NCBI GenBank assembly: GCA_035772405.1
Contig: JAYKKM010000193.1
Span: 2,379,501 to 2,443,500, forward strand
Direction: 5' to 3'
Source: Chrysogorgia sp. JL179-B06
Lineage: Eukaryota > Cnidaria > Anthozoa > Scleralcyonacea > Chrysogorgiidae
Length of the DNA: 64,000 nucleotides
In this document: in pieces, positions 24,901 through 39,600 of the stretch
How the letters are laid out: every line of letters starts with the position of its first letter
Numbering within the stretch: position 1 is the first letter of the stretch
Made by a program: the position numbers and the translations under genes
The notes under the pieces: generated by a model
What the model was told of the DNA's origin: nothing
Seen by the model: only the letters and a program-made list of their open reading frames with translations
The model's database searches: none

Positions 24901-27900
24901 CTGGCAGTTGTTGAGTTCGCTTTCTAATCCGTCGATATCTTTGCAATCCTTTCATTAAACGTGTTTTTCGATTTCCAAAGTGAAAATATACTAGACTGAA
25001 TATTTTTATTACTATTTGTTGTAAACTTCCGTATTGATCTATATGAAAACAATAACAAACACCCGCAATGCATGACCCTGACACTCACTCTTTAACAATA
25101 AGTTAGTTCGAATTACTTGTTGCCAAGCAAACAGGGCAGGCGGCACACTAAACTTAGAGCTGGATGATGGCTCCAGGATGCATTGGTGGCATGTGACCAG
25201 CTTTCTAATTAAGGTTAAATTTGTGGACACCCATATAATTTAAGTATTATTGATATATAGTGACTGCCGTATACATCATAGTAACCTTCGCTCTCCATCG
25301 ATTGGTTTCTCCGTCTCTTGTTTTGTGTATCCTAGCAACAACATTGTTGATATTTTCTCTATGAACATTGCTCGTATTGTTAATCATATATCGTTGGAAT
25401 CGCCTGCTCTTCCTCTATCTAGTAATACATTTGCATATTTTGAATATTATTTTCTGTGCGAAATAGTGTTGAATACATTTTGCCGCACCTTCCAAATTCC
25501 TCACCGATTTCCAGTCCATCGCTTGACTTTTATACACATCGTGCCTAACTTTCGCTGTCTTTTGGCCGCCCTCTTCGCAACGCAAACGAAATTTTACAAA
25601 TAAAATTCAGGATACAAAAAGCAACCTTTCCTAACTTACCTGAGCCCAGCTGTAATCCATGGGAACAGTGGGTGGCGTTTTATCAGGTTTAGGAACTAGC
25701 GTTCCATCTTTCACCAACTGTTCGTAGACTTCTCTGAAACGCGAAAACAATATTTCTAATTAATACCAAGCAGTATTAGAATAACAAAAGATAAGCAAAA
25801 GGAATAGATAAATAAAATTAGAGTTAAAACTAGAGTTAAAGTACCTACTGTTATAACTTAAATACGATATTACTGATATAGATTCTACACATAAAGTGAA
25901 TAGTTGAATGCCAAAATATTTTTGAAATGCTAATGACTGTGATGTCAAACCAGTCATCATTTTCGATGATATACTTGAACGTTATACTAGAGTATGAGTA
26001 TGATTTATTAATAGAGTCGATCACGCAGGATAGACCTCTTTCATAATGGCGGCCAGTTTAAATATTCTTTTATATGCATGTAAATTAGCCTTTCTGGCCT
26101 CGTTACAAAGCAAAGATTCTTTGGAATTACAGACACACGAACGAGGTCAGAAAAGCTAATTTAAATGAATATAAAATAATATTTAATTTGGGTGCCATTA
26201 TGAAAGAGGTCTATAAGGTTACCCTATTTATCCGAGCCAGAGGCTCATGTTTTAAGCGCTCGACTATTCAGTTTATCACTCTTGGGTGAACGGAAAACCC
26301 AACTGATAGGGATTCCGAGGGTCGTTTTCCGAGAAGACCCGAAAGTCTTACCATTTGCTGGTGTTGTTGCAAAGGCAGCACCTTCTTCTCAATTATTTTT
26401 TGAATGTTTGTAACTAATATAACATTTGGGGTTGTAGGCACTTGAAATGAAATCAAACTAAACATAAAATAACTAAACATGAAATATATAAATTGTGTAC
26501 TTGACAATATCAAAGAGGGAGTCAAAGCTTTCGGGTACACGAGCTCCAGCTTCTTTAAGAGCCTGAACAAAATAAATGAAAATTGGGAAAAAGAAATGAA
26601 TGGGACATTTTGAGAAAAAACGGGTTAAAATCACACAACAGGATTGAAAAGCTGAGCTGCGACGCAGGATATAGAATTAGGGAGCGTTCATTATTTATGG
26701 CAGGGATTGGTACCGAGGAGAAACAAGTTGGAACCCCAAAAAAGGTTTTACCCAACCTTTCAAATACTGAATATTTCTTCTACCCAACCATCACTAGATG
26801 ATGCAACCATGTATACATGTTATACTGCATACATGTTACACCCATACTGATCATGTAGTTGCTAATGCCCAAAGGATGCTTGGTCTATTGTATCGGACTT
26901 CGAGAGACATCGATGATCACACCGTAAAGCGTTTACTCTATTCCACGTGGGTGAGGTCAACACTTGAATATGCTAGTCCAGTATGGTCTCCATACAAGAA
27001 ACGTAATATGAACAAAATTGAGCAGGTGCAGCGCCGCGCCTCTCGGCTTATTTTAGGTCATGAAGTAGATTACAAGAACAGGCTTGAACAACTTCAGCTT
27101 CTTCCCTGTACATGCGTAGGGAAATCACAGATCTTGTCTTTAAGGTAGCAAGATCCCTCTGAATACATTTTGAATACCATACAATATAACAATTAACCCT
27201 TACAACCATTTGATAGAACATATGACAAATAATATTTCCACACAAAAAGTTTGCATAAATTATGCTAATTAGCTGACGAAATGGCCGCCGATTGGTCAAA
27301 ATCGGGATATACTTCAAACAAGATTTCTCAGGCAGTTTTAGAGATAAGGTCCTGAACGTTTCTGAGTTTATAGCTTATATACTAAGGCATATTCTGGTGG
27401 TAGCATTTTCAATATAAACTTTCAGCTATTTTCTGACATGCTTTTTTCTTTTTTTTTCAATTTCCACCACCTAAATTATATTAATTATGTCAGATAATTC
27501 AACAAGTATGAATCAGATTCAAAATTCCTACCACCATTCCCTAGATATTCCTGTTAGGCTGTGGTGAAAATGTTATTGAAATATATGGGAAAATGAGGAA
27601 GAAATAGTGTTTGGAAAATGGCAAATTTGTTTGAAGTATATCCCGATTTTGACCAATCGGCGGCCATTTCGTCAGCTAATTAGCATAATATATGCAAACT
27701 TTTTGTGTGGAAATATTATTTGTCATATGTTCTATCAAATGGTTGTAAGGGTTAATTGTTATATTGTATGGTATTAAAAATGTATTCAGAGGGATCTTGC
27801 TACCTTAAAATGATTCACGGCTTAGTAGACATGCCACGTGGTTTCATTTCTTGGAGAAGTACGGGTCGTTGTCTGCGTAATATTGATGACTTGACTCTTA

Positions 27901-30900
27901 TAGTACCTTATGCCCGTACAGATGTCTTTAAGTGTTCTTATTTCGTTCGTGTCACTAGGCTCTGGAACTCTCTCCCATACTCTATACGTGGCATTAACAC
28001 CTTGTCGTTTTTTAAGAGGCTACTTTCTCAGCATTATTTCAAACTTTTTCCTGTGGCTTTTAATCCATATTTTTTCTGTTACGTATAATTTCGTTATGTC
28101 TTACTCTTTGATTTCATATTAATGTTATATGTTATTTGTATTTGTAAAGGGTGACCAATCCTGAGGGAATCTTGAATTCTGTTTTTGGTTTACCCTAATA
28201 CATTCAATTTTTAGTTGTAATACTGTAATTGATATGTATTATAAATTCTAATAAAATAAAATAAAACATGTATATCATTATGATATCATATATGTGTATA
28301 TACGCCCTTTGCCTACTGTCTCGTCCTTGCTCTTATCATAACCATTAGATATTTATCGATATTTATGGTGTTAAATATTGGTTCATATATTATGCGATCA
28401 TTACAATATTCTAAGGAAGTTAAAGTTTGTGTTTAACAAATAAAACATAAAGCTCCGTGCATAAGACACGTTTGACGTCATTTGAACACGAAAGAAGTTG
28501 AGTAGAGGCACGAGGGGATAGCCGCGAGTGCCTTTACACTTCTTTCGTGTTCAAATGACGTCAAACGTGTCTTTATAAGAGTACATATGCACAGGAGCGG
28601 TATGTTTTATTTGTTTTATAAAATAAGAAGGAAAAATACAAGTTAAAAAACACAAACAGAAATGATGACGTCATTCATGATCTCTGTCCTCTTATAAAGA
28701 CACGGAGCCCAGCCAATCAGAGCGTGCGTAGAGGACACCTTATTTTATAATACTGTTTATAAACATGAAAATATATCTATCTAAAATAATATTTAACAAG
28801 AGGATTTACCTGACACTGTCTTTGAACAAGCTATTTATATGTTTTATATTGTATCACTATTATTATAACTATAGACATTAAACACTGATTTATTTTATTT
28901 TATTTCTTTTGTTTTCAAATTTGTTACCCGATATTTATAATGCAACCTTTTACCGCCAAAAATATGGCTTACCCAACCCATTTCTCTTCGGTACCAACCC
29001 CAGCCATAAATAATGAACGCTCCCAGTTTTTTCGCCAGGTTACGGCGACAATAAATGGCGTTAGTTACTGCAACAGGTATATCATAGAAACCAATGACTG
29101 TTACAGCTTCTCAACAAATATAAATTGCGTATAACTCCTACACAGTTTGTTGTTTGTACTGTGTAGAAGACGAAAAATAGCTATAATGACTTATTTTACC
29201 GTTTTCAAATAATAATACATTCGTTTCTAAGATATCTGTCTTCAAATATTGCCAAACAGACCTATTTTGAAGGTGAAGGCTAAAAGGAAAGGACCTTCTC
29301 ATTTTCAAGAACTAGTCTAACCCTAATCCCAATAATAATCCTAACCCTAATCCCAATAATAATCCTAACCTTAATCCTAACCCTAATCGTAGCTTACCCT
29401 AACCTAACCAAAAATAAAGACCAAACAAAAACAGAAAGGTCCTAAACCTATTTTGAATTTCCCGAGAGAAATTTCCTCAAATTGCAATGGATCTGGTATG
29501 GGTTATTCCATTTAATATCCGTACCCCGTATCGAGGACCTTGGAATTCTTCAGGGGTAGTGTCATATTGAGCCTTGGAATTCCTCAGGGGTGTGTATTTT
29601 CTAGCCCGGAATTCCTCAGGGGAAGACATTTTCTAGCCTGGAATTCCTCAGGGGAAGACTTTTATGCCTGGAATTCCTCAGGGGAAGACATTTAAAGGCC
29701 TGGAATTCCTCAGGATAGACATTTTCTAGCCTGGAATTCCTCAGGGTAGACATTTTCTAGACAAGAATTCCTCAGGGGTAGACATTTCAGAGCCTGGAAT
29801 TCCTCAGAGGTCATGAATCTGAAGCATGTGTCCTCGATAGGGGGGGCGGTGGGGTGCGGTTATTAAATGCAATAGCCCATTAGCTAGTGCACGTTACACT
29901 ATTATTTGTGTTTCTCGTCGTCGTCGTCGTCGTCGTCGTCATCGCCGTCGTCGTCGTCATCATCAGCATCGTGTCGAGCTCGGACATAAATTTGTATTAC
30001 TTTATTATACTTTTGTATTTCTACTTGCTTTATAATACTTGTTTACACACAGTGTACCCTTAAGTTCCGTCACTGTAGCACTAGTACCAGGCTCCTCGAG
30101 TTCGCATTGTCTTCACAAGTTGGCTTTACCTTATTCTTTGCCACTGCTGTTTCCTTTTCCGAGTGAGCACTTGATCCAGCGTGTCCAAACTGGACCTATA
30201 GAAAAAAAATAGAAAACATGTTTCCTAAGATCATTTTAAAATGGGAACTGTAGTAAACTATAATAAATTACTTTCAAATAAAAGGCTTTTAAGTATGTTT
30301 AGAAAAAACGAATGTGGGACGTCGAACTCGGGTAGAGAATAATGATATTAGCTAGGTGCTATCCCGAGTGACGAAGGTCGTGGGTTCCCAGCCGTGGTCA
30401 AGTATATAATTATGAAATTTCCAATCCATATATTTTATATATGAAATTTTCATAGATGGAAAAATATCATATATAAAATTTTTGATTTCATATGTGAAAT
30501 TTTCATTTGTCCAAAAAAATATATATGAAATTTCAAATATATGTACGGCGTAAAATTTATCTTAACAGAAATTCTATCATATGTTTCTTAAAAATAGAAA
30601 GGCTGGATGAATCTTTTATATGTGATGGTAGAGCATTCCTAAGCTTAGGACCTTGGCAAAGAATTGTAAATTGTTTCAGATTGGTGCGACATGTATGGGG
30701 ACGATAATTAGCTGCCGATCTGGTATTATAGTTATGCACTTGGTTGCTGGTTATAAATCGGTTGAGGAGAATCAAAGGCAACATTTGATTTTTATAACAA
30801 AACATAAACCTAGCTACATAAAGTGAATTGACTTTAAAAATGTCTAGTATACCTAATTGTGAGAATAGAGGATCAGAATGAGCATGGGAATCTGCATTAG

Positions 30901-33900
30901 TTATAGCTCGCACTGCCCGCTATGGTTCGCCACTCGGAGTAGCACCTAATATCATTATGTTTAAACATTTTAATAATTTGACTATATTTGCTCTTGTACT
31001 CGAGAAATAACGTTTTCATTTTCGTATTTTATGCTTCGGGACGCTGCCATTTTAGTGTTTATTTGACGGCTCAACCTCGAGGCACAGCGGGGGGTTATTT
31101 TCAATTTTGACGTCATTTAGTGCAAGGAACAAAGTACAAGCTAACCTGATACTCAAAATTGAAAAAATCCAGAAAACGAAAACGTTATTTCTCTAGTACA
31201 AAAACAGATGCCGTTTTTCCCTACAGTTTTCCTTTAAAGATTGTGTGTCAGGGTAGTGCTTTGCGCGCTTGTGTTTTTGTTTTCATACGAATTCATTGCA
31301 GTGCATCGCATCGTTAGAACTATAATTTGCATGTGAACTCTAGATTTATTTGGAAATATTGAAATTGGAGTCCGATCCTGACTTCGGGGAAGTTGAAGAC
31401 TTGCGGTTCGCTTGTTTGTGAACCACTGCGGGCCGCGCGCAACGCCGTTTCTGACGAACAAGCTGGCCCGGATGGCTTTAGTTCCTGAATCTTTGCAAAT
31501 TCAAATGAACAAAACATCAGAAGAAACAAAATATATTTCTTTACTTGTCACTCATCAAACACTTCCATTCGCAAACTTATTCGTGATGTTTCAGCAGCAT
31601 AACCCGGCCTTCCACGCTTCGGAGGCGAAGAACAGCTTCTATGTATCGAAAAGATTTACATACATAGTAAATGATCAATTTTACGAAAAATATCATAATA
31701 ATTGATCACTCGGGTATATTTACTTCTTAGAAAACTTGAAAATGGATAATTTATAAGAAGGATTGATCAAATATCGACGGATTCGTTTGTGAACTGAAAT
31801 AGGCGTCCCATAAAATGGCCGCCAAGAAGAAAACAAGCGCGCAAAGCACTACCCTGACACTCACTCTTTAAAAAGCTTCAGGAGGTCTTACAGGACGAAA
31901 AACGAGGTTACCTCTGAAGTAAACATTGTGCCACATGTTCCAATGCACCAAGCAACCAATTGTTTTGAAATACGACTGGATTTTAACGCGTCACAAATCA
32001 GGTATTCCTCTGTGCCGCCGACCTGTTGCAAAAAGTAATGAACATGAGTTAAGACAAGATATAAGAAATCGTTCACTTTATTTCGTTTTTGCGTAAAAGC
32101 ATTTTCACAACGCCCGACGCTAAGCCTGAAAACCCTGAATAGCTCAGAAATACTAAAAAAGAGAGTGGTAGGAATCAGGAGGGAGGAAGGGAATGAAGCA
32201 AGAAAGGAAAGGGGAAAAGGATGGATTATACTGTTTATCACCAACGAATCAGCCCTTTAACAATGAGAGCAAGACTAGAAGTGACAGTCATACCTCTCCC
32301 AAAACAACGATCATCTTCACATCGGGGTGATCGTTAAAACGCAAAACATGATCAATGAACGTTGTCCCAGGATATCTAAAAACAATTAAAGAGCTTCACC
32401 GACAACAATAAGTGGATTACACGGCTGAAAATTTGGGAACGGGGACATTTGAAGCGTGTTGCCAGAGGCGTAGGAACGGATTTAAAGTTGGGGGGGGGGG
32501 GTGAAGTCGACAAGCGCAGGTAATCAGTGACCGCATTTTAAGGGGGTACCGGGATCCTCCCCCGGAAAATTTTGAAATCTAAAAGCTTGGAAAGCCAATT
32601 TTCAGCAATTTGAGAAAACTTTATCATCTAATTCTACAGCGAGCATAGTTAAAATGAATCCAAGAGTTGCCTGCTGTCTGACGCCATTTTTTGCGCTTAG
32701 TACTGACAGAAGGGTCTGGGAACCAATCTAACACTCACGTGGCAAGGGTTCAGGGGTTGCCTAACAATTCAGGCTACACCCGTTTGTAAAATCTCGTTTA
32801 GATGAAGCCCGTAGGTCGATTACCTTAAGTAGCTTCTCTCCTAGCCTCTATAGTCGTACTAAAGGTAGTCGTACTAATACAATTGGGAAAAAAATCAACG
32901 CTTGTCCTGAATTTTTGGGGGGCTCAGCCCCCATTTAAAATTTTTGGGGCTCGCCCCGGTTCCTACGCCTATGCGTGTTGCCACTGTTTGGACAAAACAT
33001 CTCCGAATGCAAACATATCCTCAAAATAAAACAACTCGTCGAACTATCGTCGTGTTCTTTGCCATGTTCATATATATCCAACACAGTCTTTATTGACCCT
33101 AAGGTTCCTCTCAAGTAAATAAGCGCCTGGGTCTACTGGCACGGATACGATCTTATCTCACTATCAAGGCAGCGAAGTGCGTTTTCGACTGTCTTGTGGA
33201 ACCAGTTCTAAATTATACGGACACAGCCTGGGGTGAATTATCTATCGGTTGCAGTAACAGCTTGCAACGACTTCAAAACCGTGCTGCCCGTATCATCCTA
33301 AAGCGCAATTCCTCTACAGATACATTTAATATTTTGAAATGGACTGACCTAGAAACAAATCGAAAAATACACAAATGTATTCTAGTTTTTAAATGCTTAC
33401 ACAACTTAGTTCCCCAGTACCTCAGTAATTATTTCATAAGAAATTATAATTTGCATACATATAATACTCGAAGAAAGACCGATCTTCACCCTACATTTAA
33501 GTTTTCTGGTTCAATTATTTTTAATACACTCCCTGGAAATATCAAACAAGCTGTTTTACTTTCTACCTTTAAGAGTCTTGTTAAGACATATTTTTCCTGT
33601 AATTAACTTGATACTTGCAAATAGCTTAAGATAATTTCTGTATATGTTTTTTTTTGTTTGTTTGTATATAGTGCACCGGCTTTGATGTACATATATATTT
33701 TTTGTTTTTGTTTAATGCAGGGCCCCTCTGGATACCAGCCTTGTTGCTGAATGGACTACCCTGTCTAAATCAAATCTTCCCACATGCAATTTTTTGTTGT
33801 GTATCGAAAGGGCGTCTCTTTGTTGTGTATCGCGTTACATTATATATTTTGCTGCGTATTGAAATAAATCGTTGTTGTGTATTGTCATTTATCTTGGCGA

Positions 33901-36574
33901 ATCGGTATATAGTAATATGTATTGGATAATTATTTTACGTATTGAAACTTTTGTTCATGCACCAAAATTTTGTTTTTTGTGTAGCATATACAGTACAAAT
34001 ATAACCAGCTGATTTGAAATGAAAAAAGGGCGCTGGTTTACCTATCTCCACCAATGGCGACTCCCTCATATACACCATCTGTTGTCCTTGATATTATATT
34101 GTTGAGTTCGTTGGACATTCCACCGGAACGAGAAACATAAGCAACACTAAAAGAGAAGATTATAAACAAGGTCTTACAAAACATACAATAAACATACATT
34201 AAAACTATTAAGGGTGATTAACCTCTGGCAAGTGATAGCTTTAATTTCAATCAAGAAATTACTGAAAACTGTTTGGAGGATAGGTGCCAACACGCGCGAA
34301 CGCCTGAAGCACCGTCTTGCTTCGTCGCGCGAAAGAGGTAACCACGGCAACTCTACCACGTACAGGTACTTAACCCGACGTTTTGTTAAAGGGAGTGGCT
34401 GGGTGCATTAGTCTTGCGGCAGAGACGCAGCGAAAGCAAGTCTTTGGGCGGTCTTATCATACGCTACTGTGTGATTGCAGCATGCCACTAAGCAGAGAAT
34501 GTGATGCAACGTCACAGCTATCTTCACCAGTCTCACGCCCGAGATGCAGCCAAATGACGTTTGACTCATGTAACTGTAATAATCTTATATATCATGTAAT
34601 AATCTACCTTACAGGGCCTCTATTGACAACAGTCAATGACTGACGGAGTTACTTTGTATAAATATAATACCATGTTTGCCTGAATTTCCTTTGTTCTTAT
34701 AGGCCATTAATAATTAATATAGCAAAGTGAAAAACTGCCAAGAATTTAGTAAACTGCCAAGTAAACTGCCAAGAATTTAGTGACGAGATACTGCCATTTC
34801 GAGCAGAGCCCTTCATCGGGAAAGCGGAAAGGCGAAGTGGGGAGGGGGGGAGGGATTTCCGCCCACATGAAAAACTGTCAAAAACAACCAATCAGCGACT
34901 AGCGGGCTTTCCTCAATGATTAATACATTTCACTTCGGGCCGAATCGTGAAATATCCATGTCTGAAACTCCGTAAAAATCTTGACTGCATCTGGTGGAAA
35001 CAAGATTTGTTTTGAAAATGTATTCAAGCAATCGTGTAGACATGGAAGCACAGAGTTGATTCTGGCTGAGACTTGTGAATCAATCGGCTTTGCATTACTA
35101 CGCAGTGAAACTTTCTCCGAGCGGGTTTGTAGGTCTTGCGGCAGAAAAAATAAGAAATGCTTTTGAACTTTATAACTTTACGAAATCAGTATCAACACAT
35201 GCGAAAGGACAGCAATGTTCCACCAACCGATAACATTAATAGCCCTGATAGAATGAAGCGACATCTGACTACCGAACACCGTTACTCCAGAATGCGATTT
35301 GGCCAAGAAATTTCATATGCAAGACAACGTAGAAACCATCACTTATATACGTTTAGCCGTAAGTCTCTTTATTCTGAAACGTCGAAGGAATTCTCCGAAG
35401 GCCCAGAGAGCATTGTTGAAACACCTGAAGACAAGAACAAGGTAGAAACCACAATAATATATAGCTGCTTCCCCTGCCGACTGATAATCACGCGCTCGCA
35501 CGAACCTCTGGTAATTCTACCAAATCCATAATCAAACTCTTGCCAAATCCCGTTGGTAATACCATCAAAACATATTTTCCTGCCAGCAGCTACCTCGTAG
35601 CAACTTTTTGTTCCTGTTTTAATTTAAAGCTACGACCAGCAACGAACTGAAGATCGGTTAAAGCTTTCGAAAGAAAATAATCTACCAACATGGGTTTTCG
35701 CCATTTTTAAAGTCGCCATTTTTAAAATTTTATTTCCTGACTGGAAACTCCGGAATACTAATGAGTTGAGTTAGCCAATAAGAATTTAGCGTCCTCTGGT
35801 GGACGTAGAAATCCAAAAACATGGGTCTTTCGTTCAGGGCGTTCCATCCGCACTCACCCTAGTCCCCGGCTCCCTCCCCCAACCCTAAACGCCTGCTTCG
35901 CAGGCTATTCATCAGAGTAAGACGAGATGAAATACTTTGCTATATATTCAAAACACTGTCTACGCAGCACTCTACTTTTTTTAATAATTAATATACCTCA
36001 TTAAAAATATTTTCCACCAATACAACCTCTACTGACCTCAAACCGAGTCGTGTTATTTCTAATACGACCTGGTTTCAAAGTATCTCAAACACGAGGAAAC
36101 CTTGGCAGAAATTTCGGCAAACGTGGTATTACAAGGGAATACCATAAAAGGGAAGGCCATTTCGTAAAATTCTCTCGGGCCTTCAGCCCTCGTTGAGAGC
36201 GAGGTTTAATAGCTAATACACTTCTTTTTATGGTTATTACTTATAAATACATTATATTATTATTATTTTCTTTAGATAAATAATAAATCCTCTCTTCATC
36301 TAAAGAAAATTGTTCTAAAGCCTCCTGTATACAAGAGCCGGTGATAAGCTCGCTACTTGAGAAAGTCCTGCGAGAGGCTTCGCTCTACTTCGTCGAAGAT
36401 GAGATGTCTTCCTGTAGAGATTTGAGAGTCGGGGCGATGTATAAATATGTATATGATGTTTGACTGTTCTGACCGTGTCTCAATAGCTCAGTGGTTAGAG
36501 CGCCGATGCGTTGATTCGGAGACCTCGGGTTCGATTCCCGGTTGGGGCAGTCAAATTTCATATACATATATTTG

Positions 36575-36622
<48 letters not shown>

Positions 36623-39600
36623 ACTGCAGCATTCCACACAGCAGAGAATGTGACGTAACACCACAGCTACCTTCATCAGTATCGTGGCCGAGACGCAGCT
36701 AAAGCAAGTCTTCTAGCGGTCTTGTGCAAGGGCATTCCAGTATGCCTCCCAGCAGAAAATGTGCAGACGCAACGTTGCAGCTATCAGATCTCCATACAGT
36801 CTCGCAGCCACAGCTGGCAACGTATGAACCTGTCTCGGACGCAGACCGGTACTGCTGTATCGTCTTGCACTACGATGCATATGATATACTGCCAAGCAAG
36901 GGCGCAAGAGTTCGATGCTAACCTTGAGTAAATTGCATTTACTCTGATTTAATTCCAGGGGAAATAGATAACCAGAGGGACATACCGTACTTAGGGTCAT
37001 TCTCATACCGACTATAAGAAACACAACTCAACGGCAAGACGGCTCAGAATGTTAGCTTACCTTCCTGGTCTGTACAACTTGGAGGCAAGAATATTGTCAA
37101 GCATGCCACCTGTGTTCCCGACCTTAAAACAGCCTGGTTTGATTCCACCGACCTAATTAAAAGGAAATAAGAAGACGCGCAAGCTGAGAAAACCTTCATC
37201 TTAAATTATTTATAAAATTAAAAATCCACCTTCCATATTCTTTTTCTACAGAACGTTTCCTGAGAACAACCAAAAATTCAAACCCAAATTTTTACTATAT
37301 CACTTGCCCTTATCTAAGCATTTGAAATTTTAGCTCGACAACGGCATAACACGCGCAAGTTTCACTATTGAAATTAATGTCACGAAAGTAACGATCAGAT
37401 ATTATAGTCATCATGGCCACTACAACGATCGCTATAATATAGACATACACAGACATGAGCTATTCTGCAATCTGATTAGATCTTACACAGTTACTATACA
37501 ATCGTTGCAGAAACTAGTTGGGCACTGTGGAGAATTAGAGGATAATTTCATAATTTGAGGGGAAATGTGTTTAATAAAACGTGTGCACTTCTTGTTAGCG
37601 CATACCAGACATTGAAAGGGGGCCAAATGTAGCAAATGAGTGCAGGTGTCCCAACAATTTCTCCAATGACTGTAGGTACCGAGCCCCTATGAGGTGTAAA
37701 TGAATACTTTTATTAAAGTGCCCCTGCGACAAAATATCACATTACGTTTCCTGGCATTTTTTGTTACAGAACATAATTTTAGGTTAATAAATGTTCGCAT
37801 TTGCCTAAAAAAATGAACAACAAACATTCTATCACAAGAAATTTAACCTCCAAAGTCGCCCAAATTTGGTCCGCCATTGCTCAAAACTTGTTCCAGACGA
37901 GCCCGCGATTTAACAGCAGAGTATGTGATTATGACGTCAAAGACTCAACACGTGACAAGCTTTATGGAAATTATACGACAAGTTACAATAGAAAGTTTTC
38001 CCCAAGTAGCTTTATATTCATACACAACTAACCACGTGTTGACTCTTTGATGTCACTTCCTCTAATCGCAACCTAAGCTTCCGGAACATGTTCGAGTAAT
38101 GGCGGCCGTATAATCTCGTATAAAAACAGTCTGAAAAGGCGACTTCCCATGCTCGCAATTGCTTGAAATTTGGCAAGTTAACACCATGCTCTTTACAAAT
38201 ATGTAAAAATTGGGGATACCTAAAATTTGATCACAGGGGCACTTTAAATAAGATGTATAATTGTAAAAAGTCTGCCATTTCGCAAATTGATGATCCTGTA
38301 TCATACTCATAACCTGAACATAAAACCAGCAGCGAGTGTTTATGAAATACGAATTCTCAGGAGCCGGTTTTACTACAAAATTATTATTCTGTAAATACTA
38401 TGTGTTTCTTTTTTTAGAACTTACCGTGGCAGGTCCAATTATAGCAACACCCTTTTCTTTCGCCTTTTTATTCAGTTTTCTAGTCATCGCTTCGGGAATT
38501 CCTTCAGCAATAATCGCAATAGTTCGTATCTAAAAAATAAACGAAAATAGTGTAATAAAGGAACGGTAGCAAAGCTGAAATGAAGCTATGCTATGATACA
38601 TATAGCATAGATGTGTAGTATATATACACTGATGTAGTGAATGTTCATATATGTCCAATATAACCATTGGAATACAGCTGCAGCAGGTGGTACACAGATG
38701 GTACAGTTGCATCAAGCGCCTATCCATCCCAAAACGTATAAAATTTCGAGGGGACCAGTTGCGAAAAATGCAACTTAGAGGCCTTCCGGCTGCACTAGCA
38801 TCGCAGGGTCGCGGGTTCAATTCCAGCCGGAAGGCCTCTAAGTTGCATTTTTCGCAACTGGTCCCGGTTTGGTCTTAAAATGTACATATTCCAACACTCG
38901 AAATTTTCCTTCACCAAAATCCCCGTATATCCCCTCTCGACTCTGCATATCCATATATGCCACACGTAACCCAATCCCATGCACACTGAAGCCAATCACA
39001 TGCAGATGGTACAGGTGACACCGATCCTAAACATAATCGCCTTTATTAAGCCATAAATATTCCAAAAACTACTAAAAACTTATAAGTCGCCATATGTATA
39101 TAATTGCCTCCTAATGTTATGTATATCATTCCAGTGTTCTTTACAAACCTCGTAATTCCTTAAAATTATAATGTGCCTCGCTATATGTTAAAACCAAATG
39201 TGCGTCGCCATAACATGATATCACAAACAAAATGTGCATCGCTATATGTCTGTATCATTTTTACATAGACTAGTCGTATAATATGTTGTTGCGTCTTTCT
39301 ATAATAAAACCCCGTATACTAAAATCATCACAAACAACTTTATTCACATCTGCTACCATGTGCCACAGGTGCTTACCACCTGCCTCCACCTGTACCACCT
39401 GCACCACTTGCATAGCCTACATTTACACATACAGTATTGTACTGAGTCTACCACTTGTTACTACATGCAACCATCTGCTAGCATGTGCCACAGGTGGTTA
39501 TCACCTGCCTCCACCTGTGCCTACATTTACACTCATTGTACTGAGTCTACCACTTGTTACTACATGCAACTACCTGTAAGCATCTGCTACCATATGCTAC

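Noticed and set aside
25250..25603. 117-aa plus-strand open frame in an ACLY intron
   Set aside because: Low-complexity composition with no motif, start context or partner.
29315..29405. Telomeric repeat tract
   Set aside because: Imperfect and internal, without the TTAGGG/CCCTAA array; treated as a degenerate short tandem repeat.
29536..29815. CRISPR-like array of short repeats
   Set aside because: Units are unequal with related spacers, and the host is an animal genome; it is a minisatellite.
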